A DNA stretch of 64,000 nucleotides from Methanoregula formicica SMSP. Its GTDB lineage: Archaea; Halobacteriota; Methanomicrobia; Methanomicrobiales; Methanospirillaceae. Shown piece by piece: positions 44,342-52,844 of this stretch. The DNA lies in contig NC_019943.1 in assembly GCF_000327485.1 (NCBI RefSeq), forward strand, positions 372,001-436,000. Direction: 5' to 3'. Under the pieces are notes generated by a model, which had not been told where the DNA came from, searched no databases, and saw only the letters and a program-made list of their open reading frames with translations. Position 1 is the stretch's first letter, and each line of letters starts with the position of its first letter. Both the position numbers and the translations under genes were made by a program.

Positions 44342-44986
44342 ATGGTTGATAGGGCCAAGATTTTAGACGCCGTGAAAACGGCGATTGAGAAGGCGCCAAA
44401 ACGCAAGTTCTCTGAGAGCATTGACATAACCATCAATCTCAAGAACATCGATATGGCGCAGCCGAAGAATCGTATCGACGAGACGGTTCTTCTTCCCCAC
44501 GGTTCCGGCGAGAACGTCGGCATCTGTGTTATCGGGAAGGGAGACATCGTCACGCAGGCAAAGGATGCCAAAGTCGACCTGATCATCGGCCCTGAAGAAG
44601 TTGAACGGCTCGGGGGCGCACCCCGCGAGGCCCGGAAGGTAGCAGGCAAGTACCGCTACTTCCTGGCAGAGACCGCGGTCATGCCCCAGGTCGGTCGGTA
44701 CTTAGGTCCCCGGCTCGGTCCGCGGGGCAGGATGCCGATGCCGATCCCGGGCGGGCAGGATATCCGCCCGATCGTCGAGCGTCTGCGCAACTCGGTGAAG
44801 ATCCGTACAAAAGACAAGACAGTCTTCTCCATGAAAGTAGGGTCAACGGCAATGAAGCCGGAGCAGGTCGCTGAGAACATCGAAACGGTCGTCAAGAGGG
44901 TCGAGTCTGTCCTTGAACAGGGCCCGCTCAACGTTCGTTCCGTCTTCGTCAAGACCACGATGGGTCCCTCCGTGAGGCTGGAATAA
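44342..44986 (+). CDS. rpl1: 50S ribosomal protein L1
   Basis: The 214-residue protein carries the L1 signature LGPRLGPRGRMPMPIPGG, together with IDITINLKNIDMAQPKNRID near the start and KVGSTAMKPEQVAENI. It binds 23S rRNA at the L1 stalk. In methanococci L1 also represses its own mRNA through a site early in its coding region; a hairpin at that place exists here. GGAGG lies seven bases before the ATG. Confidence 0.96.
   Translation: MVDRAKILDAVKTAIEKAPKRKFSESIDITINLKNIDMAQPKNRIDETVLLPHGSGENVGICVIGKGDIVTQAKDAKVDLIIGPEEVERLGGAPREARKVAGKYRYFLAETAVMPQVGRYLGPRLGPRGRMPMPIPGGQDIRPIVERLRNSVKIRTKDKTVFSMKVGSTAMKPEQVAENIETVVKRVESVLEQGPLNVRSVFVKTTMGPSVRLE
44368..44383 (+). promoter_or_regulatory. Hairpin early in the L1 coding region
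   Basis: CGCCGT, loop GAAA, ACGGCG, starting 26 bases after the A of the L1 start codon. The position matches the known autoregulatory site of L1 in Methanococcus vannielii, about 30 bases inside the gene. The fold differs from the classic asymmetric-loop motif, so the link is inference. Confidence 0.4.
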
Positions 44987-45834
44987 TGGCGCTCTACACG
45001 CACCACCTCCCCTCGTGGAAGAAGGACGAAGTCGCTGAGATCAAGAAGAACGCAAAGGAGTACAAGCTCATCGGGCTTGTCGACATGTACGGTATCCCCG
45101 CCCAGCAGGTGCAGCAGATCCGCCGGAACCTCCGCGGAAAGGCTGTCATCAAGATGACGAGGAACACCCTCATTAAGCACGCGTTCGACGAGATTGGCGG
45201 GGACTTGAAGAACCTCACGAAGTACCTCTCCGGTCACTCGGCGATCATCTTCACGAACGACAACCCCTTCAAGCTCTACAAGCAGCTTGAGAAGACCAAG
45301 ACCAAGATGGCGGCAAAAGCGGGCGAGAAGGCACCCGAAGACATCGTCGTCCCCGCGGGGCCCACGAGCTTCAAGCCCGGCCCGATTGTCGGTGAGCTCC
45401 AGCAGGCCGGTATCCCGGCAGCCATCGAGGGCGGCAAGGTCAAGATCCGCGAGACCAAGACGGTCGTCAAGAAGGGCGCCGTCATCAACCCCAAGCTTGC
45501 AGCAGCACTCGTCAAGCTCGACGTCAAGCCGATGGATGTCGGCCTGATCCTCCAGGCAGCCTTCCACGAGGGCAGCGTGTACGAGCCGTCGGTGCTGGCA
45601 GTTGACGAGACGGTCATCCTCGGACAGATCGCGCTCGCAAGCCGGCAGGCAACTGCCCTCTCGATCGAGGCAGCGTACCCGACGAAGGACACGGCAGCAG
45701 CGGTCCTTACAAAGGCAGTCAGGGATGCACGTGCGGTTGCGATCGAGGCAGCGGTCTACGAGAAGGATGTTGTCGATGCGATTATCGGCAAAGCGCAGAG
45801 AGAAAGCCAGGTCCTCAAGAACCTGGTAAAATAA
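44986..45834 (+). CDS. rplP0: Acidic ribosomal protein P0 (L10)
   Basis: The start overlaps the L1 stop by one base (TAATG). The 282-residue protein has the L10 RNA-binding part (GLVDMYGIPAQQVQQIRRNL, KMTRNTLIKHA) and the archaeal P0 insert. It lacks the usual acidic C-terminal tail and ends in a helix (ESQVLKNLVK) that would anchor L12 dimers. Confidence 0.95.
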   Translation: MALYTHHLPSWKKDEVAEIKKNAKEYKLIGLVDMYGIPAQQVQQIRRNLRGKAVIKMTRNTLIKHAFDEIGGDLKNLTKYLSGHSAIIFTNDNPFKLYKQLEKTKTKMAAKAGEKAPEDIVVPAGPTSFKPGPIVGELQQAGIPAAIEGGKVKIRETKTVVKKGAVINPKLAAALVKLDVKPMDVGLILQAAFHEGSVYEPSVLAVDETVILGQIALASRQATALSIEAAYPTKDTAAAVLTKAVRDARAVAIEAAVYEKDVVDAIIGKAQRESQVLKNLVK

Positions 45835-45863
45835 TATTTGAGATAACTAACAGGTGATTCACG

Positions 45864-46172
45864 ATGGAGTATATCTATGCAGCACTTCTCCTCCACAAGG
45901 CAGGAAAGAAGGTCGATGAGAACGGCGTCAAGGCAGTCCTGACCGCCGCAGGTGTAGCAGCAGACGAAGCACGCATCAAGGCACTCATTGCCGCCCTCGA
46001 CGGCGTCAACATTGAGGAAGCCATCAAGGCAGCCGCAGCAGCACCGGTCGCCGTTGCAGCAGCAGCACCCGCAGCAGCCGCAGCAGCACCCGCCAAGGAA
46101 GAGAAGAAGGAAGAGCACAAGAAGGAAGACGAAGAGAGCGGCATGGCAGGGCTCGGTGCCCTGTTCGGCTGA
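45864..46172 (+). CDS. rpl12: 50S ribosomal protein L12 (archaeal P1-type)
   Basis: The 102-residue protein has the helical dimerisation domain ([20 protein letters not shown]), an Ala/Pro hinge, a Glu/Lys-rich stretch and the conserved end MAGLGALFG that contacts elongation factors. The repetitive GCA/GCC codons at 46026-46095 only encode the hinge. T-rich sequence at 46178-46200 probably ends transcription. Confidence 0.96.
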   Translation: MEYIYAALLLHKAGKKVDENGVKAVLTAAGVAADEARIKALIAALDGVNIEEAIKAAAAAPVAVAAAAPAAAAAAPAKEEKKEEHKKEDEESGMAGLGALFG

Positions 46173-46291
46173 AACTCCTCTTTATTTTTCTTTGTTTTCT
46201 TACAATCTCTGAATTATTATCATTCTGTGATTTCAGAGTAATTGTTTTGTTCCTTTGTTTTTATCAAGGATTATGACCTATTGGAAATCAA

Positions 46292-46310
46292 ATTCCCGGT
46301 TACTGGGAAT
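46292..46310. promoter_or_regulatory. Inverted repeat upstream of cysC
   Basis: ATTCCC (46292-46297) and GGGAAT (46305-46310) form a perfect 6-bp inverted repeat with a 7-base centre. It could be an operator or part of the L12 terminator region. Confidence 0.35.
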
Positions 46311-46350
46311 GCATCTTCCGGTAATTAAAATCTGATCATTTTAGCCCAAT

Positions 46351-46379
46351 TCTCTGGTTATCTCTGGTTATTTTATATT
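46351..46379 (+). promoter_or_regulatory. Tandem repeat plus TATA box of cysC
   Basis: TCTCTGGTTA occurs twice head to tail (46351-46360, 46361-46370) directly before TTTTATATT (46371-46379). Initiation is expected near 46400, about 40 bases before cysC. The tandem repeat sits where archaeal activators or repressors bind. Confidence 0.5.
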
Positions 46380-46440
46380 GATAACGAAAGATTGAGTATT
46401 TGGAATTTACATTATCCATATATAAGACAGGAATATACCA

Positions 46441-46971
46441 ATGAACGATGGGTTCACGCTTTGGTTTACAGGATGGTCGGGCTCAGGAAAGACAACACTT
46501 GCCATCGAAGTAGAGAAGTCCTTGAAGAAATATGGTATTCCATACGTCCAGCGGCTTGACGGGGATATTGTCCGTCGGGATCTTTCCCGGGATCTTGGCT
46601 TTACAAAAAAGGATCGTGACGAGAACATCCGGCGGGTAACATTTGTTGCCGAATTGCTTAGCAAAAACGGTGTTGCAACACTGGTCTCCTTTATCTCTCC
46701 CTATCGTGAAGCACGTGCAACCGCAAGGTCCAGATGTCATAATTTTATCGAAATTTTCATGAAATGTGATCCAGAGATCCTGAAAAATCGTGATGTAAAA
46801 GGGTTTTACCAGAAGGCAAAAAACCAGCAGATACATAATTTTACTGGTGTCAGTGATCCTTATGAAGAACCACTGGATCCTGAGATCACCATCGATTCAG
46901 GCAGATTATCTGTTGCAGAGGCGCGGGATCTGATTATTCAGCATCTAAAAAATAAGGGATTGATGGGGTAG
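46441..46971 (+). CDS. cysC: Adenylylsulfate (APS) kinase
   Basis: The 176-residue enzyme phosphorylates APS to PAPS. The P-loop GWSGSGKTT is at residues 11-19, LDGD at 39-42, DLGFTKKDRDENIRRV follows, and VSFISPYREAR is the conserved mobile region. All key residues look intact. It is the first of three sulfate-activation genes, with cysD 131 bases downstream. PAPS serves sulfotransferases or sulfate reduction; no PAPS reductase is in the window. Confidence 0.95.
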   Translation: MNDGFTLWFTGWSGSGKTTLAIEVEKSLKKYGIPYVQRLDGDIVRRDLSRDLGFTKKDRDENIRRVTFVAELLSKNGVATLVSFISPYREARATARSRCHNFIEIFMKCDPEILKNRDVKGFYQKAKNQQIHNFTGVSDPYEEPLDPEITIDSGRLSVAEARDLIIQHLKNKGLMG

Positions 46972-47102
46972 TGCGGTTTCGCATGTATTCTGCCTTATCT
47001 TAGAACAATTAATAAAACTCTCTGCAACTAAGTCTGTTAACACGATCATGATGATAATCGGATCCGATGTCCGGTTTTTCATAAGAAGGTGCGCTTCACG
47101 CC

Positions 47103-48017
47103 ATGACCAACGGTGAACGATATACTCTTTCAACAATTCAGGCATTAGAAGCTGAGAGTATCCATATCATCCGTGAGGTTGCCGCCGAGTTTGAGAACCC
47201 GGTCATGCTCTATTCCGTGGGAAAAGATTCATCGGTCATGGCTCATCTTGCCATCAAGGCATTTTATCCTGAGAAAGTGCCTTTTCCTTTTCTGCATGTT
47301 GATACCGGGTATAAGTTTCCGGAAATGTACCAGTTCCGGGATGAATTTGTCAGGAAGAACAATCTCCGTCTTGTAGTATACCGGAATGATGCGGCATTCA
47401 ATTCCGGGATGAATCCACTTGAGTTCGGCACGGTCAGATGCTGTGCAGAACTGAAGACAAAAGCACTGCTGGATGCCTTGGCGAAAGGGGGCTACGACGC
47501 GGCTTTCGGGGGATCGCGACGCGATGAGGAGAAGTCCCGTGCAAAAGAGAGAATATTCTCTTTCCGTGACCAGTACGGACAATGGGACCCGAAAAACCAG
47601 CGGCCGGAACTCTGGGATATTTATAACGGAAAAATCAACAAGGGAGAGTCAATCCGTGTTTTTCCCCTCTCGAACTGGACGGAACTTGATATCTGGACAT
47701 ATATCCACCACGAAACTATTTCAGTTGTTCCGCTCTATTTTGCGAAAAAGAGGCGGATTATCCGGCGCGGCGGGCAGATAATACCGGTATACCCCGATAC
47801 AAAAATCCTGAATGGCGAGGAAATTACCGAATGCATCTGCCGATTCAGGACGCTCGGCTGCCATTTCTGTACCGGGGCTGTGATGTCTTCTGCATCAACG
47901 TTACCGGAGATTATCGAAGAGATGATGGCCGTGCGACATTCCGAGCGGATCACCCGGATTATCGACCATGACCAGGACAGTTCAATGGAGCAGAAGAAGC
48001 GGGAGGGATACTTCTGA
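47103..48017 (+). CDS. cysD: Sulfate adenylyltransferase subunit 2
   Basis: The 304-residue PP-loop protein makes APS from sulfate and ATP, driven by the GTPase CysN. The PP-loop is [51 protein letters not shown] and [12 protein letters not shown] are family motifs, as is the C-terminal [14 protein letters not shown]. The stop overlaps the inferred cysN start (CTGA at 48014). Confidence 0.95.
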   Translation: MTNGERYTLSTIQALEAESIHIIREVAAEFENPVMLYSVGKDSSVMAHLAIKAFYPEKVPFPFLHVDTGYKFPEMYQFRDEFVRKNNLRLVVYRNDAAFNSGMNPLEFGTVRCCAELKTKALLDALAKGGYDAAFGGSRRDEEKSRAKERIFSFRDQYGQWDPKNQRPELWDIYNGKINKGESIRVFPLSNWTELDIWTYIHHETISVVPLYFAKKRRIIRRGGQIIPVYPDTKILNGEEITECICRFRTLGCHFCTGAVMSSASTLPEIIEEMMAVRHSERITRIIDHDQDSSMEQKKREGYF

Positions 48018-49621
48018 CAACGCTCGAAGTTTTACTCGAACGCAACGAGAAGAATGATCTTCTTCGGTTTGCGACTGCAGGCAGTGTGGATGATGGGAAA
48101 TCAACCCTGATTGGCCGCCTCCTCCACGATTCCAAGTCAGTCTATGAAGACCAGCTTGATGCGATAAAGCAATATTCTTCTAAAAACCGCGAATCAAAAA
48201 TAGACTTCTCTCTATTTACGGACGGCCTCAAATCGGAGCGCGAGCAGGGCATCACTATCGATGTAGCTTACCGGTATTTCTCCACTCCCAAACGACGTTT
48301 TATTATCGCCGATACCCCCGGGCACGAACAGTATACAAGAAACATGGCAACCGGGTGTTCGACATCATCGCTTGCCCTGATACTGGTTGACGCAACAAAA
48401 GGGATTGTTACCCAGACGCGGCGACATTCATTCATCTCCTCGCTCCTCGGCATTAAACATTTTATCGTTGCTATTAACAAGATGGATCTTGTCAGTTACT
48501 CAGAAGAGGTCTATACCCGGATAACAGACGATTTCCGGGCATTCTCTGATAAGCTTCCTGTTGAGTCTATCCAATTCATCCCCATCAGTGCACTTAACGG
48601 GGATAATGTAATCACGCGAAATGGGAAGATGCCATGGTATCAGGGCCCGGCTCTCCTGGATTATCTTGAGACAGTAAATATCTCAACGTGGCGGAACCTG
48701 ATCGATTTCCGGTTTCCTGTCCAGTATGTCAACTGGGGTGGCAAGGGAAGCGGGATGCGAGGGTACTGTGGGACGATTGCGTCTGGGATTATCCGGCCCG
48801 GAGAAATCATTGTGGTTCTGCCTTCAGGCAGGGAAAGCCGGGTGAAGAAGATCCTTACGTTCGAAGGCGATCAGGCATATGCTTATGCACCTCAGGCGGT
48901 TACTCTGTATCTTGAAGATGACATCGACATCAGCCGCGGGGATATGATCGTCCGGAAGAAGAATCTCCCGCTCCTCACAAGGAATATTGAGGCGAATGTT
49001 GTCTGGATGGATTTAAAACCTCTGGAGATGGGGAAGACTTACCTCATCAAGCATACGACCCATAGCGTCAAGGCGACACTCCGCACGATAGTTTACCGAT
49101 TCGATCCGGAAGATCTTCACCGGAAATCTGCGGAAGTTCTTAATCTTAATGAGATAGGCAGGGTTACGTTCAGTCTCATGAATCCGATCTATGCCGATAC
49201 TTATATGCACAATCGGCAGACGGGATGTTTCATTCTTATCGATCCAGTAAGCAATCTGACCGCAGGTGCAGGAATGATAACAAGGCGGCAGTGCAGGGAT
49301 GATAGTGTGGCAGATAATCGTCGGACCACTAATCGTACATACTGGATTGTTGGCAATTATGAACGCGCTCAGGAGATATATTACCGGAAAAAAGAATCGG
49401 GTGAGAGTTGCATGTTTCTTGATGACGCGCTGCTGGCAGGCGGGATATGCGCGGATCTGTGTCTGCCGGGACAAAAGAATGCGTGGCTGTCGCGTGTTGC
49501 CCATGTATGCAGGGCTGCGAACGCGTCCGGCGTTTCCGTAGTTGTCGGGTCAGTGCATGCTCCTGATGACTCTGTCCGGAACATTATCGGAATGGGAAAG
49601 ATGGATATTGTCAAAATATGA
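48014..49621 (+). CDS. cysN: Sulfate adenylyltransferase subunit 1 (GTPase), with CTG start and degenerate APS-kinase-like tail
   Basis: EF-Tu-like GTPase with G1 [21 protein letters not shown] (G3) and NKMD (G4), then two beta-barrel domains. The frame has no ATG, GTG or TTG between an in-frame stop (47969) and the GTG at 48086, which lies inside G1 and cannot be the start. CTG at 48014 has GGAGG (48002-48006) seven bases upstream and overlaps the cysD stop; it yields [19 protein letters not shown], as CysN proteins begin. Length is 535 residues. Residues about 442-530 align in outline with APS kinase (TYWIVG, then CMFLDD, then [20 protein letters not shown]) but lack the P-loop, LDGD and the SFISPYR motif. 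Confidence 0.9.
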   Translation: MTTLEVLLERNEKNDLLRFATAGSVDDGKSTLIGRLLHDSKSVYEDQLDAIKQYSSKNRESKIDFSLFTDGLKSEREQGITIDVAYRYFSTPKRRFIIADTPGHEQYTRNMATGCSTSSLALILVDATKGIVTQTRRHSFISSLLGIKHFIVAINKMDLVSYSEEVYTRITDDFRAFSDKLPVESIQFIPISALNGDNVITRNGKMPWYQGPALLDYLETVNISTWRNLIDFRFPVQYVNWGGKGSGMRGYCGTIASGIIRPGEIIVVLPSGRESRVKKILTFEGDQAYAYAPQAVTLYLEDDIDISRGDMIVRKKNLPLLTRNIEANVVWMDLKPLEMGKTYLIKHTTHSVKATLRTIVYRFDPEDLHRKSAEVLNLNEIGRVTFSLMNPIYADTYMHNRQTGCFILIDPVSNLTAGAGMITRRQCRDDSVADNRRTTNRTYWIVGNYERAQEIYYRKKESGESCMFLDDALLAGGICADLCLPGQKNAWLSRVAHVCRAANASGVSVVVGSVHAPDDSVRNIIGMGKMDIVKI

Positions 49622-49672
49622 ATCAGGATTCCCCTGAGAAAGGATTGCGAATATATCGGCTAAATAACCAAA

Positions 49673-49873
49673 TCAATCTGCCAAATCCTGTGCCGGCACT
49701 TTCCGGATATATACCGTGCCGTCTTTTAAGGCAATCCACCGCAGCGTATCGCCCTGTTTCAGGTCAAGGAATTTGAACACTTTGGAAGGGACCGTTGTGC
49801 GGTGACGGTAGGATCGGACCGTGATACTTGTTTCTTCAATGCAGACAATTTCGTCAGATATCTGATCTCCCAT
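49673..49873 (-). CDS. AbrB/SpoVT-like small DNA-binding protein
   Basis: The product has 66 residues from the second of two adjacent ATGs (49876 is the first). The C-terminal part, RTTVPSKVFKFLDLKQGDTL then YIRK, is a swapped-hairpin AbrB-type domain as found in antitoxins and small regulators. GAGGAG lies a few bases upstream. There is no toxin gene beside it. It diverges from pstS and could regulate the phosphate operon, but nothing proves that. Confidence 0.7.
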   Translation of the reverse strand: MGDQISDEIVCIEETSITVRSYRHRTTVPSKVFKFLDLKQGDTLRWIALKDGTVYIRKVPAQDLAD

Positions 49874-50000
49874 CATTCTCCTCAGGCTGATTCTCTCTTG
49901 AAGTGATACTACGTTGTAGAATTATTTCACGTTTTTGTCGTCATATCCGCAAACTGTAGACCTACGTTATTTTCAGAAGAGTCATATTGGCCCACCCAAA

Positions 50001-50048
50001 TTACCAATAGGTATTGGTAATATACCAATACATTTTTTATTTTATATA
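50001..50048 (+). promoter_or_regulatory. Palindromic operator and TATA box of the pst operon
   Basis: TTACCAAT-AGGT-ATTGGTAA (50001-50020) is an inverted repeat with perfect 8-base arms, followed by a third half-site ATACCAATA (50022-50030). The TATA stretch TTTTATATA covers about 50040-50048. The expected initiation site coincides with the pstS ATG at 50070, so the mRNA may be leaderless. Confidence 0.65.
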
Positions 50049-50069
50049 GCATACACTTCTGTGGGATTT

Positions 50070-51035
50070 ATGAAAGTTGTTCTGGGTTTGCTTGTGCTTT
50101 TCCTGGTTATGGTGGCTCTTGTTGCAGCTGGCTGCACTATCCCGCATCAGGATACAAATGTCGCGGGTAGTGGGAAAATAACTGTTTCGGGAGCGTTTGC
50201 ATTGTATCCGATGATGGTGAAATGGGCTGAGGAATACCAAAAATTGCATCCTGATGTAAAGATCGAGATATCTGCCGGTGGTGCAGGTAAAGGTATGACC
50301 GATACGCTCTCAGGTATGGTTGATCTTGGTATGGTCTCCCGTGACATCTCATCGGATGAAGCAAACCAAGGGGCAGTCTGGGTTGCGGTAACTAAGGATG
50401 CTGTAGTTCCGACGGTCAGTTCGGATAATCCTGTACTTGCCGACCTCCAGTCAAATGGAGTAAAACAATCGGTTTTTCGAGAAATTTTCATCAATAAATC
50501 TACGACAACCTGGGGACAGGTAGCCGGCCGGCCAGGCATTACCGATCCGGTTAATGTGTATACCCGCTCCGATGCCTGCGGTGCTGCGGATGTCTGGGCA
50601 AAATACCTGGGATACAAACAGGAGAATCTGCAGGGTGTTGGGATCTATGGTGATCCGGGGCTCGCCGATGCAGTAAAATCGGATCGACTGGGTGTCGGTT
50701 ATAACAATATCGGCTTTGCCTATGATGCAGATACTGGAAAACCACTTGATGGACTCGCCATTATTCCTCTTGATATCAATGAAAACGGGAATATCGATCC
50801 CAACGAGCAGGTATATGCAACACGCCACGAGATTGTGAATGCAATAAATACCGGCAAGTATCCCTCACCTCCAGCCCGCGAACTGAACATTGTTGCCAAG
50901 ACACGCTTCTCCGGTCCCACGAAAGAATTCGTGCAGTGGATCCTTACCGACGGGCAGCAGTATGTCGAAGGATCGGGATACATAGCTCTGCCAAAAGAAC
51001 GTGTAAATGAGCAACTGGTGAAACTGGACAGGTAA
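50070..51035 (+). CDS. pstS: Phosphate-binding lipoprotein of ABC transporter
   Basis: The ATG at 50070 starts a signal peptide with a lipobox ending AAGC (Cys22). ITVSGAFALYPMMVKWAEEY and EISAGGAGKGMTDTLSGMVD resemble the phosphate-contacting segments of PstS-family proteins, with TRSDACGAADVW further on. The 321-residue protein should sit on the outer face of the membrane and pass phosphate to PstCAB. No Shine-Dalgarno sequence precedes it, consistent with a leaderless message. Confidence 0.93.
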   Translation: MKVVLGLLVLFLVMVALVAAGCTIPHQDTNVAGSGKITVSGAFALYPMMVKWAEEYQKLHPDVKIEISAGGAGKGMTDTLSGMVDLGMVSRDISSDEANQGAVWVAVTKDAVVPTVSSDNPVLADLQSNGVKQSVFREIFINKSTTTWGQVAGRPGITDPVNVYTRSDACGAADVWAKYLGYKQENLQGVGIYGDPGLADAVKSDRLGVGYNNIGFAYDADTGKPLDGLAIIPLDINENGNIDPNEQVYATRHEIVNAINTGKYPSPPARELNIVAKTRFSGPTKEFVQWILTDGQQYVEGSGYIALPKERVNEQLVKLDR

Positions 51036-51100
51036 GAACACCATTCGTTTTCTGCCCACCTTTTGAAACAGGATATAAGGAAAAACCGGAGTGATTCGCT

Positions 51101-51985
51101 ATCACAGAGGACATCAGGGACAGGATTATCAGCAGTGTTCTTTCGGTACCGGCTCTCATATCCGGTGTCGTTCTCGTCTCAATGGTACTGCTGATTTTCC
51201 AGAAGTCCTCACAGATTCTTTCAACCCAGCCCCTCACCGACCTCCTCTTCTCCTCTTCATGGCAACCTATCGCCGGTAACTTTGGCTTTTTACCGTTTAT
51301 CATGGGGACGATCTGGGTTACCGGGCTTGCGATGATCATTGCTGTCCCGGTCTCCCTGCTAACTGCGATCTATCTCTCGGAATATGCCCATCTTTATATC
51401 AGGAGCATCATCCAGCCGGTAATCGACCTCCTGGCCGGGATCCCTTCGGTTGTGTACGGATTGTTTGGTATCCTTCTTATCGTTCCTCTTATAAAAAATT
51501 CCATCGCACCTCTCTTTAGTATAACAACTTCGGGATACTGCATCCTCGCAGGGGGTCTGGTTTTAGCAATTATGGTCTTCCCCATTCTTATCTCGATCTC
51601 GTATGAGGTTATTAGGACAGTCCCGGTAGAGATGAGGGAAGCGTCACTGGGGCTCGGTGCCACCCGGTGGGAGACGGTAAAGCATGTTGTCATGAAAAAG
51701 GCATTTCCCGGGATTGTTGCAGCTGTCATCCTTGGCTTCAGCCGGGCATTCGGGGAGACTATGGCAGTCCTCATGGTTGTAGGAAATGTTGCCCGCGTGC
51801 CAGAATCGGTGTTCGATCCTGCTTACCCGATTCCGGCCCTGATTGCGAATAATTATGGCGAGATGATGTCGATCCCCCTGTATGATTCCGCGCTCATGTT
51901 CGCTGCGTTTCTCCTCCTTATTATTATCGTAGCCTTCAACCTCGCGGCAAAGTATGTTCTTGTCAGGCTCTCGGTGGTGACATAA
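51101..51985 (+). CDS. pstC: Phosphate ABC transporter permease PstC (probable ATC start)
   Basis: The permease has six membrane helices and the EAA loop EASLGLGATRWETVKHVV. The first normal start, ATG 51182, would delete most of the first helix (IISSVLSVPALISGVVLVS). Between the in-frame TGA at 51092 and that ATG there is no ATG, GTG or TTG. ATC at 51101, with GGAGTGAT at 51088-51095, gives TEDIRDRIISSVL, which fits PstC N-termini. A conventional caller would use 51182. The protein pairs with PstA as the membrane channel. Confidence 0.88.
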   Translation: MTEDIRDRIISSVLSVPALISGVVLVSMVLLIFQKSSQILSTQPLTDLLFSSSWQPIAGNFGFLPFIMGTIWVTGLAMIIAVPVSLLTAIYLSEYAHLYIRSIIQPVIDLLAGIPSVVYGLFGILLIVPLIKNSIAPLFSITTSGYCILAGGLVLAIMVFPILISISYEVIRTVPVEMREASLGLGATRWETVKHVVMKKAFPGIVAAVILGFSRAFGETMAVLMVVGNVARVPESVFDPAYPIPALIANNYGEMMSIPLYDSALMFAAFLLLIIIVAFNLAAKYVLVRLSVVT

Positions 51986-52833
51986 TGGATCGGAGACTGT
52001 ATGAAGAACATATCTTCCGGGGGCTCATGTATGTCTCTGTAGCCATAGTCCTCTGCAGTCTTCTGGCAGTGTTTGCGATCGTTGTCATCAAAGGTGCATC
52101 CGCGCTTAATATCGCCATGGTGACCCAGACGCCCCAGGGAGGATATTACCTGGGAAAGCAAGGGGGCATCCTGAATGCAATCATTGGTTCGGTCTATCTC
52201 TCGGTTGGTGCGATCCTCCTTGCAATTTCTATCAGCCTCCCTGCAGCATGGTATCTTCAGAAGTTTGGCAGGGCCTCAAAAATTGCCCATGCTATACGGA
52301 CGATGCTTGATATCGCTTCGGGGATTCCGTCCCTCCTTTACGGGGCATTTATTTTCTTGATCATGATCATGTTCCAGGCGCGTGCTTCGCTACTCTGGGG
52401 GATCATTACTGTGGGAATTTTTATTGCTCCCCTCCTGACCCGTGCCTTTGATGAGGTTATGCAGATGGTACCGGAAAAATTGAAGGAGGCCTCGTACTCG
52501 CTTGGTGCAACCCGGTGGGAAACGGTATTCCGGGTGGTGACACGGCAGGCGTTCCCCGGGCTCATCACTGCAGTTCTTGTCTCATTTGGTCGTGCAATCG
52601 GGGATGCAGCATCGGTGTTGTTTACTGCGGGGTATACAGATTCAATTCCCACATCCCTGGGCGACCCTGTCGCAACGCTGCCGCTTGCTATCTTCTTCCA
52701 GCTGTCTACACCTTTTCCCCAGGTGCAGGAACGGGCCTATGCATCTGGGATTATCCTGCTGGCCATCGTCCTGATCATCAGCCTCGGTTCACGATACCTT
52801 TCGAAAAGAATGGCACATTATAGCATCAAATAG
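51985..52833 (+). CDS. pstA: Phosphate ABC transporter permease PstA
   Basis: The ATG overlaps the pstC stop (TAATG). The 282-residue protein has six membrane helices and the loop EASYSLGATRWETVFRVV that docks PstB. GIPSLLYGAFIFLI and DAASVLFTAGYTDSIP are conserved PstA segments. Confidence 0.95.
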   Translation: MDRRLYEEHIFRGLMYVSVAIVLCSLLAVFAIVVIKGASALNIAMVTQTPQGGYYLGKQGGILNAIIGSVYLSVGAILLAISISLPAAWYLQKFGRASKIAHAIRTMLDIASGIPSLLYGAFIFLIMIMFQARASLLWGIITVGIFIAPLLTRAFDEVMQMVPEKLKEASYSLGATRWETVFRVVTRQAFPGLITAVLVSFGRAIGDAASVLFTAGYTDSIPTSLGDPVATLPLAIFFQLSTPFPQVQERAYASGIILLAIVLIISLGSRYLSKRMAHYSIK

Positions 52834-52844
52834 GATCTGAAGAT

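Noticed and set aside
46020-46100. Simple-sequence repeat in GCA/GCC codons
   Set aside because: It encodes the normal Ala-rich hinge of archaeal L12.
49673-49873. Toxin-antitoxin pair with the AbrB-like protein
   Set aside because: No toxin-sized gene lies next to it on the same strand.
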